Shown piece by piece: positions 11,271 to 22,471 of a DNA stretch of 64,000 nucleotides. Position 1 is the first letter of the stretch, and every line of letters starts with the position of its first letter. The notes beneath the pieces were generated by a model. The model saw only the letters and a program-made list of their open reading frames with translations. It did no database searches and had not been told where the DNA came from. The stretch is taken from the NCBI GenBank assembly GCA_001414345.1, contig LLCB01000186.1, forward strand, positions 1-64,000, given 5' to 3'. Position numbers and translations under genes: made by a program. This DNA comes from Hymenoscyphus infarciens. Lineage: Eukaryota; Ascomycota; Leotiomycetes; Helotiales; Helotiaceae.

Positions 11271-12197
11271 CTTGTCGTGACTCGTACAGACGACTTCGCT
11301 CAACGTACGTGAATTGATGACGCAAAAGAAGCAACGCGCGCGTAAACACAAAAGAATCTCGAGCGTAGAAAACAGAAGTTTGTTGACCTTGATGAAGAAC
11401 AACAACAAGTGAGGTCAAAGGAAAAATAGGTTCGGCCTAGCTAATGTATGCAAGACATCCAATAGGAAATGAAATGACCCAGTTGGGTAGAGAGAGACAA
11501 CCTAAGCAGGGAACGTGCCCACAGCTAAGTGGGGGTGTTCGCGCCGTAGGGGTTCGAACCACTCGGTGATGAATTTCTTTTCTCTCTAGGCTGGTTGTTG
11601 GATGGAGCTGGTATTGTTATGCCGCGTGAAGACTTGGAAAGGGGACTGGAAACAAGATGGAGCGAGTATGAAGCAATTCGGCAACGGAACAAGAGGATGG
11701 TTCGTGATGTTGATATTTTCTTTTGATAAGGGCAGGGGAAGATGCAGGGTCTCAATTTGGAGGAGCAAGTCGACAGGACTCGACCCCTGTCATTTCGGCT
11801 CGGGCCGAGTGTGTAAATATAATATCAAGGGTTGCGATAAAATATCTCTAGAGCCGACCTCCGATTCTACCCCGCTCCCGGAGCTTAGTCTCCAGTCGGT
11901 GGTCGGTTCACTCTCAGGAGAAAATAAGTCTTACCGAAATCAAGCAACAAAGAACGTCACTTGTCCGTTACTTTGATATTCATCACCGAAAACAATCACA
12001 CACACATCCCAGGACTCCTCGAAAACTAAATACCAAAAAGGGAAATCCAACCCATAACTAAATTGGTCTGCTTTTCGTCTCTTTCCCATTCCTCCATGGT
12101 GCTCCCATCATTTCAAATACAAGAGGGATATCCGTCCCAATAAAGCCAACATTAATTCATACATACAAAGTTCACTCCCCCTGTTCCCCTTCCTACC
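11271..12197. other. Intergenic interval between two minus-strand genes
   Basis: It holds the presumed promoter and leader of the Pro/Glu/Lys-rich gene (right of 11,270) and the 3' flank of VID28. A GGTTCGAACC palindrome at about 11,555 resembles a tRNA B box, but no cloverleaf forms. No coding sequence is supported. Confidence 0.6.
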
Positions 12198-15100
12198 CTA
12201 ATATTTCTGTTTCATCTGCCAAGCAGCACTCTTCGACCGTTCCCTCACATTCAACTCCGGATCATGCTCCAGCATCTCCAACTTAGCCAAGAACCCAAGT
12301 CTCTTCAGCTCATTCGCGCGTTGCGCACAAGCCAGCGCATCACTCGCATCATCCATCCAAGTGAGATTCGTAACTAGCCAACAAAGCGCCAGTCGAACGT
12401 CGTAACTCTCATGACTAAACTGAGGAACAAGGAGTTTGAGAAGCTCCGTTTGGGCAATCACCAACTGTCGATGTCGAGGAATGCTTGCTGCCATGTGGAC
12501 GAGGATGTATCCAACGGCTGTGATAATTTCTGACTGTGGAGGAACCACTCGTGTGTCCGTAGTCGATGAGCCTCGTCGACCAAATGGGTGGATAACTTTT
12601 GGTCGGAGTTTTGAGGCGAGAATCTCGAAGACTCTATCCTGCCCCAGAGCGTTGAAGAGGAAATCAATCATTTCTGTTGTTTCTGCTGTACTGCCCTGGC
12701 CAGCGCCTCCAATGAGATTCCTTATGAAGTCGAGACCTTGTTCTTGAACTGCAATATCATCTTTCCTAGCCCTCTTGGCTGGATTCGTTTCAGCTTCTCG
12801 TAATGCAGCAAGCCGAAGCTCGGCCTGCTGAATGGACTTGCTTCGACTGCTACTCGGTCGGGAAACACTAGGCCGACCAAAGGATGTTCCTAATCCAGGA
12901 CTCATACTATCCTCGAAATGATCCATTTCAACGTCCTCATCCATTCCGTCAATCATTTCCAAATGTGCTCTGCTATCCCCCTTTCCTTTCGAGGAGAATA
13001 GTGCTTCATCCTCGGTATCGTCACAGATAAGTTGTACAAGCCAACCTTGCCCAAGCTCATCCAGGCATTTCACCTTGTCTTCATTGGGTACAGAATGAAC
13101 GAAATGCTTCAGGGCCCAAACTGCATTCAGGCGTAACTTGGCGTTCATAGAATGTGCGTGTGCACATAATATCTTCAAAACTCCGGCATCGGCGATGACC
13201 TGCCATACTTGTTAGTTTTATTTTTGCGGGTGTACAAAGTTACTTACATTGCGCATTGGGCTGACATCGGTCACCAAATTACAGACAGTCGCTGTAGCTG
13301 CAATTTGAACCTCGATGTCAGGATGTTGAAGAAGGCGAAATACTGGCATCGCAACTCCACTATCAATCAGAGTGGTCCTTAGGATACCAACCGATCGGGA
13401 CAATGCTCTGATAGCACCGCATGCTGCAACCAGAACATCCACCGTATTGGTTCCGTAAGCTTGAGTCGAATCGGCCGAATCATCAGTATTTCTGTCGCCA
13501 TTTTCCGTGCTTTTCGGCGAAGGTTTGCCAGGCCTTGAGCTCATCGATTCGACAATATAAGGTATTGTACCCTGCTCAACGATCGTCTTGCGATATTCGT
13601 CTTTGAAAGGAACAAGTGCCGCTATAGCTTTTAATGTGCTTTCTCTGATTTTGATCTTGTGGACCAGCAATGGAGAATGACCACGGATAGCGGTATCTGA
13701 CGCTTCATCCGACATTTCGTCGCTGCCGTGTGGAGACCAAGCATGTATGTCGGGTGTCTCAACAACAGGATCGTAGGACACTTTCAGCATCTTAGCGAGT
13801 TTACTAACCACACCAGCATCAAACGCCGCCTTTTGTAGGTATTTGCTGTCAGTGATAAGCATAGAGAGAACCGCAGGTGCATTTTCTTTAATAGCCCAAT
13901 CCAGGGCTTGGGCCGCCTCATCAGCCAAGGTGTCTTTTCCATTGGTCGGCCCAAGGTTATCATCAAGCATCTGTACTAGGAGGGGAATTACCAAGAGACC
14001 AATATATGTCTCTCTGGTCTTGTTCGTCAAGCCAGCTCTATAAAGAACGGTCAACACGGAAGCAGCCATCAAGCGTTCCATCCCCCTTTTGGTTCTGACA
14101 GTCAATATGAGGTGTGGTATGAGAGGACTTTCTGCTTCCTCAGAATCTATTGGGGATATATCTTCGACCGTTCCCGTTTCTAGGCCACCAGAATCACCCC
14201 AATTGGGAATGGTTGCGCCAGGGAATTTGCTTGCTGAAGATCGTCCACTGGGTGCTAATTGTTCTCTTGAGCCGAACGAGCCAAGTGGGGGAAAGGCGGA
14301 TACTTGGGAACTGGAAGTCTTCAATTGATGGAGGGGCACATATGGCAAAAGGTAGTCCACAGCATTCAGTTGACTCTGGCGGCCATTTAAACCCGCAACA
14401 TTAAAGGCATTCCAAGCAGCGCGGGTAGATTGGGATGCCATGAACTCTGAAGATTGAGAGGTTGGCAATACTGCAAGAATAGGGGGAGAGTATAAGAGCT
14501 GCGAAGCTCTAAATTTCGAGTTTGCGATTATTGTCGCAATTGCTTCTAGTATTACCGCAAGACCCACAGTTTGAGGTGTAGGAGGGGGTATATATTCTCG
14601 GAGTCCGTCCCTCTGAGCCAAAGCGTCTGCGCCTGGTATGACCAGCCCCTCTGCAACAACAAATCCAGCATATTTTGTAGCAAGGGCATCTAGAACTCCT
14701 GAAGTTGCCAGTATTTGCTGGTGACGTTCCTCGCGGCATATTTTCCCTATCAAAGACGATGCAAGAGATATCTGGCAATGAACCGTCGAAGATGAAGAGG
14801 TTTGTCCTATTATATGTGCCAGAGAGGTGACGTGTTGGCGGGTGAAAACGGCCTTTGCGATTGCACTTGTGTTCATGGCGTATGCATTGCATGACAGGGC
14901 TGACGAGTCTGCAAGATTCGAAATGGCACGAAGGGAGGCTAGGACAAGCTGAGCCGGGTTATTCGAGGGGCAGAGGTTCGATAGAATGGCAGGCAAAACT
15001 TGCGCCGTATGTAACTGAGGAAGAAAAGTAGGGCCACCTAGAATACAGCTATTAGCATTGTGGCATGGTAATAATGCTGGTTCATGGGGTTTCCTTACCC

Positions 15101-15381
15101 AACGCAAGACTGGCGATGACCTGCAATCCTTGAAATCGCACCCCCTCCTCTTCGCTCAGCGGCCTGGAAGCAAAGCTATGATCATGGGCTTTGCCATCAC
15201 TTCTATTCCCAGCCTTATTTAATGTCAAGCGGACGACGGGTTCCAGTATTCCTGCTGCCACCGCTGCCTCTTTCCTCAATGGGTGACCAACGAACTCGTT
15301 TTTGAGCGCTCTTAGAGCAGACACCTGCTCGGTTGTAGTCCTGGCATTTCGAATTTGTGTAGCCCAGGCCATTCGCGCCAT
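12198..15381 (-). CDS. VID28: Armadillo-repeat subunit of the GID/CTLH ubiquitin ligase (Vid28/Gid5, ARMC8-like)
   Basis: Three exons (complement): 15099-15381, 13248-15037 and 12198-13199, giving 1,024 residues. The introns are 61 and 48 nt with GTAAG donors and AG acceptors. The N terminus carries the ARMC8/Gid5 signature in which a helix ALRALKNEFVGHPLRKE precedes a series of armadillo helices. The middle (about 95-690) is ARM/HEAT-like with two long polar insertions (around 310-370 and 470-590). The C terminus contains WLVTNLTWMDD and an ERSKSAAWQMKQ-like tail, typical of this family. In yeast and animals the protein is the substrate-receptor scaffold of the GID/CTLH E3 ligase, which degrades gluconeogenic enzymes on return to glucose. 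An acidic or serine-rich linker lies at about 740-800. The length fits filamentous-fungal orthologues. Confidence 0.87.
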
Positions 15382-16133
15382 GATGGAGGAGAAGGGAGGG
15401 TGTATGTGAGCGCAAAGGGTTGTGGCGGCTGTAGTTTGCGATGCGTGATGCTCTGGAGATGCTGGGTATCGGTTACACCCTTATGTATTAGAAGACGCAG
15501 ATGTTGGAGGTTTTACTTTCGCGATTGAATCAAATGGTGGTGTATTAGTTGGGCAAGCTCTGAATGCTTCCCTGGAATTGACGTGATGTGGTGAATGTCT
15601 GGAAAGAAAGAAGCTTGGGGAAAGTGACGGTGCGGCTGATCATCGGACGCCATTTTCCGGGGCAAGGCTTCAAAAGCCTCATTCACCGACACCTTCGGAG
15701 TAGGTACACATTGTTTTACTCACCCACCTCAACGAAAGAATACCATGACTACAGAGGTACGGGTAAGGGTTTATAGAATCCATTAAGGTAATTTCATGAG
15801 ATGATTTGTGGTAGATGTATGTGAAGTCTCCCCCAAACCAACACACCATCCCCTTCAAACTTTACACAACATCTGCCCATCCACATCGTAGGTTGCGAAC
15901 CCTTCATCCCCATCTACCCATCCAACACCCCCACCCCATCCCCTTCGAAAAAAGTCCGAAGTCAAAATGTAGAAAAAAGCTCCGTCGCTGATGCATATGC
16001 CGCTTTCTCGCTCGACAAGGAAACAAAAAAAAGATGTTGTATAACACAACCAACATTCCAGAAGAAATGTAATTCACATTCCACAACCAACATCACAAAA
16101 CCTCCCTGGTGCTAGATATAGAAAATAAGTCCC
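15382..16133. other. Intergenic interval
   Basis: It contains the upstream region of VID28 and the 3' flank of the next minus-strand gene. Only short, unconvincing open frames occur. I see no RNA gene or repeat. Confidence 0.6.
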
Positions 16134-18287
16134 TCAAGACCATCCTAAATGATCCAAAGTTCCTCTCGCATCAGCGGTACTCATACCGCTAACCCCCAAG
16201 CTTCGAACCAGTGGTCCCTTCCTCAATACCTGCAAGGCTCCGGCTATTTTCCAACTCTCGGTATCATCGATAACGAATAGGTATTTCTTTCCCTCGGTAT
16301 CGCGAATGCTAACTCTCAAGACATGTAGTCTTGCGCTCTTCAATTCTCCAGTCTGGTAATGCACCCCACGTTTGTCAGTTTTCTTATTCTTATTCCCAGA
16401 GGGCGACGACGAGCCAACAGAAGAACCATAAGCAGAATCAGAAACAGAGGAACGATCATCATAAGAACTCGCGGAATAAGCAGAAGAAGCAGAGGAGGTC
16501 GAACGCGAACGACAGTTACTGTTGCAAATTTGCGCCATGTCGAGCATGAGAGCATCCGTTTCTTCGGATGTGGCAGCTTTCTCCTTGTCCATGCCCCACA
16601 ACCGACGAACCGGATTCTTTTTATTAGACGCAGCAGCAGAAGCAGACGCAGGATTGCCAGCGGGGCCCTGGCGGAAAAATGGACACCATACCTCTACGAG
16701 TTTCATCGACCAGGCCTTGACGTCCCATTCTCGTTGTGGGACGTCACGGACATCATCGTCAATGAAGAGACCCTCGGTCTTTATTTTCAATATCAACCCA
16801 TCCGTAACCGATCCAACCCCGGCAACCAATTGCGAAGTCGGAGTTTTTTGAAATGCGTTGTTGAATGCGTATACGGCCTTGATAACAATTTTGTTTGGAT
16901 CCTTGGTGCTGTATGGGCCTCTATGAGAGGGTGGCGGTGTCGTTCGGGATGTCGATTGGGATGCGGCGTACGATGATTCAGACCAGACGGAGGAGGGGGC
17001 CTTCTTGTGTAATGGCTTGTTCGGTTGGTCGTAAGGTCGATAGGAGTAGGCATCGTCTTCGGTTCCACGGAATGTTTTTGCTGTTGGAGGAGGGGGCCGT
17101 TTGGTGGGCGAGGGCGGTTGTGATCGCTGTGCAGTGGGGGATGGAGGTCGTCCTTTGGGCCATGGGTTGAGCTTTTCTCCCGTTGAAGAAAAGGCATAGC
17201 TGCTTCCTCTGGGCGTTGCAGCGTCGAGTTTGGCTTTTGCCAACTTCTCCTTCTCCACTTGCAATGCCTTTGCTCTTTCCCGCATCTCTTCCTTCCGCTT
17301 CTCCCATAATTTTGCCTTTTCCAAGTCCTTTTCTTTTTGTAACTCCTTGGCCTTTTCTCTTTCGAGTTCTTCGGCCCTTTCCTTCTCTCGTTGCTTTGCT
17401 TTTTCTTGCTCCTTTTCCTTTTCATGTTGTTGTCGAAGCCTCTCCTTTTCTTTCTCGAGTTCTTGCCGAAGATTCTCTCGTTCCCGCTCTCGAAGCTTTT
17501 CTGCTTCCTTTTCTCTTTCGGCAGACATTCTCGCACTAGCCCGCTGCTCTTCTTCCTTTTGCCGCTTTTCTCGAACTTCACGCTCCCGAGCCTCCTTTTC
17601 TCGTGCTTCGTGTAGCTTCTTCTCTAGTTCCTCTTTCCGTTTTTGCGCAGCTTCCCGAGCCTTTCTTTCTTCCTCCTTGCGTTTTGTATCCTCTCTCGCC
17701 CTCTCCCAAGCTCCCTTGGCAGCTCCATCGGCATATCCATTACTTTCATTGGCATTCGTAGCCCCTGGAGGAGGGTTACCTCTCTGCCATCCGCCAGCAC
17801 CTGGTCGACCAGCTCCAGCTCCAGCTTGTGGACCTGATCTTGGGGGAGGCGGAGGTGCACCACCAGCTGCGTATCCATTATGGGCACTGGAATGTGCGTT
17901 TGGCTGGGGACCAGCATCTGGAGCTGGGGCACCCCCACTCGAGCCACCTCCTGGTCCGGGACCTCCATCAGTTTGTGTTCTTCCCAGAACCCAGGCTCCC
18001 ACGCCAATGGCCACCATAAGCAGGATCATACCCATTCCACCGGATCCCTTAACACTATTCCACCATGCTTGTACTGCGGGAGCCAGTGCTGAGCCTATAG
18101 CAACCAGTATGAGAGCTGAGGCAAACCCTGCAGCAAAACTATTGACATTTGGTTTGAGGGACGGGAGGTATAGAAAACCAGAGCCTGAGGAGTGAGGAGG
18201 AATTATGAAAATGTCGTATTTGCCGGGTGGGAGGCCGGAAGATTTGGGAGCCTCGCCATGAGGGGGCGGCGGTGGTGGAGTGTTCAT
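16134..18287 (-). CDS. Hypothetical membrane protein with proline-rich N terminus and long coiled coil
   Basis: This is a single uninterrupted frame of 717 codons starting MNTPPPPPPHGEAP at the first ATG. Residues about 50-72 and 84-102 are hydrophobic (…SALILVAIGSALAPAV… and MGMILLMVAIGVGAWVLG), probably two membrane spans. A Gly/Pro/Ala-rich linker follows (about 105-195). Then comes a very long Arg/Lys/Glu coiled coil (about 195-350), a Ser/Pro/Thr-rich region (350-450) and a compact C-terminal part (about 460-717). That part has folded-looking segments, a central Ser-rich insert (about 590-640) and an end that reads VIDDTESWKIAGALQVL. The C-terminal portion may be a globular conserved fungal domain, but I do not recognise a named family. 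Intracellular membrane anchoring is inferred from the two spans and the absence of a cleavable signal. Confidence 0.78.
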   Translation of the reverse strand: MNTPPPPPPHGEAPKSSGLPPGKYDIFIIPPHSSGSGFLYLPSLKPNVNSFAAGFASALILVAIGSALAPAVQAWWNSVKGSGGMGMILLMVAIGVGAWVLGRTQTDGGPGPGGGSSGGAPAPDAGPQPNAHSSAHNGYAAGGAPPPPPRSGPQAGAGAGRPGAGGWQRGNPPPGATNANESNGYADGAAKGAWERAREDTKRKEEERKAREAAQKRKEELEKKLHEAREKEAREREVREKRQKEEEQRASARMSAEREKEAEKLRERERENLRQELEKEKERLRQQHEKEKEQEKAKQREKERAEELEREKAKELQKEKDLEKAKLWEKRKEEMRERAKALQVEKEKLAKAKLDAATPRGSSYAFSSTGEKLNPWPKGRPPSPTAQRSQPPSPTKRPPPPTAKTFRGTEDDAYSYRPYDQPNKPLHKKAPSSVWSESSYAASQSTSRTTPPPSHRGPYSTKDPNKIVIKAVYAFNNAFQKTPTSQLVAGVGSVTDGLILKIKTEGLFIDDDVRDVPQREWDVKAWSMKLVEVWCPFFRQGPAGNPASASAAASNKKNPVRRLWGMDKEKAATSEETDALMLDMAQICNSNCRSRSTSSASSAYSASSYDDRSSVSDSAYGSSVGSSSPSGNKNKKTDKRGVHYQTGELKSARLHVLRVSIRDTEGKKYLFVIDDTESWKIAGALQVLRKGPLVRSLGVSGMSTADARGTLDHLGWS

Positions 18288-20188
18288 CGCGGTTGGGTGG
18301 TCTCTTGACCAGGACTTTTATTCGCTCCCGGCGTGGGAGGTCGGTAGGTGTTAGATTGAGCCGGTGGGCAAGTGTGAGATGGTTTCGAAGCAAAGGGTAT
18401 TCTTGAGGATCGTAGGAGGGTCATAAGGTCATGGTGGTAACTAGTGGAAAAGCTATGGTTAGCAGATATTCGGGAGCGAGGTTTGAGATTTACGGGAAGC
18501 GGGTGTCAACAAACCTTTTGAAGCAAACGGAGCCCAAGGCAAATTGGACGCACACTTCGCAGAAGAAATGACGCTACAGACGCAGAAAGGATTGTAGGGA
18601 GGTTCCGATTGCGGGTAAAAAGTCCATCGATGGGTGTTGTAGAAGTTTTAGTTTTGCGGTGTAGAAGATTTAGAGAGAAAAGCTTGAGGTGTTGACACTG
18701 CCCGGGGCAACCGTCCCAAGGAGCCACAGGGGTACCCGCTGCACGACGATAACCACGAGTCCTGGTCCTGTCAGCCGGTGGCTGCTTGTAATCCGGGAGA
18801 TGATGGGACCCTTGCGCGTTGAACGACAGACACGGAGTACGGAGTACCTGAGGTCGTTTCCAAATTTCCGATACTAATTTGAACTTCGTCGGTGGTGGAA
18901 AGGAGGTTAGAAATCAATTCTTCCAAGCGTGTCAAGTCAACCATTCTCACGCCCCTCTCTTCAGATCAACACGTACTACCTTATACCTATCGTATCGTCT
19001 CCCACGCTTTCCCCCTCTGGGCGATTTGCCTAAACTCAATGGAAAACAAAATAAGATGATTTGTACCCAATCCGACGCTGTACCACCATCCGTGACACGC
19101 TGAGAGGTTCGTTGACGTTGCACTTCGCCAGAAGCACAGCGAATAGGCCGTTTGCCAAGTAAGAGGAGGTCACATCAGCGTCTGCGGCCGTTGTTTACCT
19201 TGTTTACCATCAAACCGATTCGAGGAACGACGTCGATTTGTCCTCGAGTCTCGACGCTACACCACCATACCGGGTCAACTTCCGTGGGGGTGCGCACAGC
19301 ATAGCTAAGGTAGCATGGCACGGCACCGTTGGAAAACGCTGGGAAGTAGGGTTTAAAATTATGGTTATATAAAATGAGCATAATAGCGTGATTAATACTT
19401 GTTTAAAAAGGACAGGCCTTTTTGTGAAAAGGGGCAGAGACAGATAAGAGTCGGGATTCAAGCTTTCTATATACACTGCTTTAAAGTATATAATCATAAC
19501 GACTCCCCCTTGACAATGCTCACTTGGAAGATATCATACCCTACCAATCAAAATCAATACGTTTTCACCCTAGACGCAAATAGGCTTGCAAATCGGCGCG
19601 TTCAAGGTAAAGGCTCTTGCTCTTGCCCAACACCCGACTATCAGCCTTGTCCCTTCCTTGGCACCCTAAAGAGAGAATGGAGTCAACAACACGAGCAAAG
19701 CAAGAAAATAAGCTTTCAGAATGCGAAATTCGACTGCCCAGTTCTTCTACAAACATTAATTCTGCCATCTGATTCTTTCAATTACCACCTTCTGTCCAAA
19801 TCTCACCATTCTCTTCCCTCCCACTACGGCATAAGTAAAACTGGGTATTTGCCTTTGACGCTCTAGGCTACCTAGCCTCTTCTGCCCCGCAACCTCGTCC
19901 AGAAAAAATCATCATTGTCCAACCACCAAAACAGACAACTCGCGACAGGCAAACCGTCATTCCTAGGACGGGGGAACAGGTGGCAACTGGTGTTGCGTAG
20001 CAACTCCGACTGCGACTGCGACTGCGACTGAACGGCGATATCCCGCTCCAAAGATACCGCTCGACCAGTCTTCGGAAACAATTGATTCGCTCGCGAACAC
20101 ACCTCTATATATCCCACTCTCATCCACATCCTCGCATCGCTCGATCGACTCGTTGAAGCCGGCTGACCATGAGTACATTGTCAAGACC
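18288..20188. other. Divergent intergenic region and probable long 5' leader of the cyclin gene
   Basis: The two flanking genes point away from each other, so both promoters lie here. A 155-codon open frame at 19,399-19,866 (+) lacks an upstream ATG and reads like random or leader sequence. A hexanucleotide repeat is annotated separately. No RNA gene is seen. Confidence 0.5.
20007..20030 (+). repeat. (CGACTG)4 microsatellite
   Basis: Four exact copies of CGACTG occur about 160 bp upstream of the cyclin start codon, probably within its 5' untranslated leader. Confidence 0.9.
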
Positions 20189-20195
20189 ATGCTGA
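20169..20195 (+). promoter_or_regulatory. Short upstream ORF overlapping the cyclin start codon
   Basis: An ATG at 20,169 opens an eight-codon frame (MSTLSRPC) that ends in TGA at 20,193-20,195. It overlaps the proposed cyclin initiation codon (20,189-20,191) in another frame. Overlapping or terminating uORFs of this kind usually lower translation of the main frame and can couple it to re-initiation. Its use is inferred; only the geometry is seen. Confidence 0.5.
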
Positions 20196-21385
20196 AGTCG
20201 TTACCGCAGTCCTGTTCTCCGTCGTCTCCAAGTTTCCACTATGCGCCAGCCTCTCAGTCGCAACCTTCCTCTCCGTTATCTCGAAGAAGTTCCAAATCCA
20301 GGCCGCAATCCCAGTTGAGCCTCCACGGCGTAGGTCAGAAGTTTTCCTCTCCTCATAAGGTGCGATATGTCGACGCTAGTACCCAGTGGTCCACTCCAGT
20401 CATGAAAGCGAAGATGGATCCTCCTCCACCCTCGGAACCGATTCGAGAGGATAAGGGGAAGGGAAAGGACATAGCTGTTCTTGCGTCGCCGGCTAGTGGT
20501 GTTGCAGCGCCGGAACCTATAAAACCATTGCTACAACCGTTGTCTCCTAGCACGAAACGACGGCAGTCTACAGAAGCGCAGCCTTCTAGTAGCCTTGAAC
20601 GCCAGAATATCACACCCAAGCGTGTGCGGCCTCCCCAAAGCAAGGTCAAATTATTGCCTGCCAAATATGAATTTTGCGAGGTGGAAGATATGGTTGTTTT
20701 AATTGCCAACATGATATCAGAGTTAATTCACACGAATGATGAGCTTCCTCTGCGAAGTGGGGTACTTACGAGATTCCACTCCAGGTATGTCAAAATACCT
20801 CCAACACACAAGTGGCATTGCTAACAATCTAATGGAACACCACCCGGGATATCGGTGTTGGACTACCTCCAAAGACTCGCGAAACATGCCACTCTCACGC
20901 CCCCATTATTGTTATCAATGGTTTACTATATGGATCGATTGTGCTCACTATACCCCCAATTCACGGTCACGACGCTTACAATACATCGTTTCTTAATTAC
21001 TGCTGCGACTGTTGCAGCGAAAGGGCTTTCAGATTCATTTTGGAATAACTCGACATACGCACGAGTAGGAGGCATCAAAGTGACTGAATTGGGTCTGCTT
21101 GAATTGGATTTTCTTTATCGTGTGGACTGGAAGATTGTGCCCAATCCCGAAGTTCTTGTCGACTACTACCGCGGTTTAGTTGATCGTTCCAAAACCTACG
21201 AACTTGACGATGATTCAAGCTCCCTGGATGACGACGATGAAGAGGATAGTAACGAAGAAAGTAATGATTCAAAGGAACCGGAAATCAAGTCGGGCAAAAC
21301 AGATGTGGAGTGGAAGGCATGGATGAATGATGTTTCGACCAAAAAAGGGGAAAACCCTGATACCACATCGGTCAAGGAGGAATGA
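20189..21385 (+). CDS. preg: PHO80/PREG-type cyclin (PHO85 kinase partner)
   Basis: Exons 20189-20784 and 20836-21385, 381 residues. Residues 1-155 are Ser/Pro-rich and disordered. From about 160 the sequence matches the Pho80/PREG cyclin box: LIANMISELIHTND, then FHSR joined to TPPGISVLDYLQRLAKHA, then MVYYMDRLC and LITAATVAAKGLSD, and VDWKIVPNPEVLV near its end. An acidic tail closes the protein. Family members bind the Pho85-class CDK and repress the phosphate-starvation transcription factor (NUC-1/Pho4) under high phosphate. The 51-nt intron has a good donor (GTATGT) and branch site (CTAAC at 20,821), but the position needed for family-consistent joining ends in GG, not AG. The start is the first ATG giving a long frame. 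A short uORF overlaps it. The preg assignment rests on remembered similarity. Confidence 0.83.
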
Positions 21386-21790
21386 TGGGGGAGTGATGAG
21401 AGAAGGATATACCCGGGGGTTGGTTCGTCTTCATTGCATTAGGTTGCTAGCATTTGGCGGTTAAACGGCGTTTTGGCGTGGTAAGAGCGCTCTCGTTTGA
21501 GAGAAATATGGGACTAGAAGCGAAGCAGTTTTCAATTGGCCTTGAGAAATAGAACAGATGAAAACCAACATCTGGTCGATATCAGAAGGGTTGCCATTTT
21601 CGTCATCAAGTGCATTGTGTAACTCCAAAATGGCAACCCACGTGTAACCTTAAAGTTTCAGCCTTAACCTGGGTCTTAAGCCTCAGGCATGCAAGGCTGG
21701 ACTCTGGCCTCAAGCTACTTTCCCGACAAGGCGACGCCAATTTCCAGGCCATTGAACTTTCAAGATAACCTCACATCTCCACGCGCAAAC
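21386..21790. other. Intergenic interval upstream of EMC10
   Basis: This is 405 bp between the cyclin stop and the EMC10 start, both on plus. It presumably holds the cyclin 3' end and the EMC10 promoter. No further feature is supported. Confidence 0.6.
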
Positions 21791-22471
21791 ATGAGAATAA
21801 CCACCCTCCTCTACACGCTCTGCGCCTCCCGTGCCCTCGCAGCCTCAACCTCGGAATTAATCGACAGCGCCATCATCTCCCTCCAACCCGTCTCCTCCTC
21901 ACCCTCTACAATCCAGGCCCTCGCGGAGATAAAATACAACCCCTCAACGCTCTCCGCGGAGATAGTTTCTTTCGAACAACCTGACCTTTCATCCCCCTCG
22001 GATTCCTCTAAACCCGAACCCGATCTCCTCCGAATTGGCATCTACGACGCCACAGCAGGGACATGGAAAAGCAGCGTCTCAACGACTAGCACAGAGAGCT
22101 TTTCTAAGGGGTACTCGCCTACGGTTGTTTTGACGCTTGATGGGCAGGGGGAGATTGTGGGGGTGACGGTTAAGAGTAGCAGGATTGATGCTGGGCAGAC
22201 GCGGGATTTTGGACCCAAGGTGACGGTGAGGAGGGTTGGGAGGGGGGTTGCGCCGGAGTTGAATAGACCTGTTGTTTTGTCTGCGGAGGGGAAGTTGGAG
22301 GAGCCGGAGGTGGAGAAGACTATGTTGCAGAAGTAAGTTCTTTTCTTGTTGACTGGGGAGGAAGGGGTGAGAGGGATGTTCTGTGAGGTTGGAGACTAAT
22401 TTGATAATAGGTATTGGTGGGTTCTTTTGGGAGGCATGATGTTGCTTTTGACTACTGGGGGTGGGGAATGA
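21791..22471 (+). CDS. EMC10: ER membrane protein complex subunit 10 (EMC10)
   Basis: Exons 21791-22332 and 22411-22471, 200 residues. The N terminus is a clear signal peptide (MRITTLLYTLCASRALA). The lumenal part (about 20-178) contains RIGIYD, a long beta-rich middle and DFGPKVTVRR, features of fungal EMC10. The second exon supplies only the tail after a 78-nt intron (GTAAGT...ATAG): KYWWVLLGGMMLLLTTGGGE. This is one membrane span ending in the Gly-Gly-Gly motif typical of EMC10. As part of the EMC it assists insertion of tail-anchored and multi-pass proteins into the ER membrane. The start is the ATG in front of the signal peptide. An in-frame ATG 34 codons upstream (21,689) would bury the signal and is less likely. 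Confidence 0.85.

Noticed and set aside
10789..11280. 163-codon plus-strand frame rich in Gly, Ser and Phe
   Set aside because: Antisense shadow of the low-complexity PKE/TPE exon 1 of the same minus-strand gene.
11535..11575. tRNA-like B box (GGTTCGAACC palindrome)
   Set aside because: On neither strand do the T-stem bases pair well, and no matching acceptor or A box lies at the right distance.
16793..17581. 262-codon minus-strand frame rich in Lys and Arg
   Set aside because: Alternative frame of the same coiled-coil region. It has no independent start context and its composition is explained by the frameshifted repeats.
17230..18195. 321-codon plus-strand frame rich in Ser and Phe
   Set aside because: Antisense shadow of the Arg/Lys/Glu coiled coil of the minus-strand membrane protein.
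19399..19866. 155-codon plus-strand frame
   Set aside because: It opens from TTG, has no domain resemblance and lies where the cyclin leader is expected.
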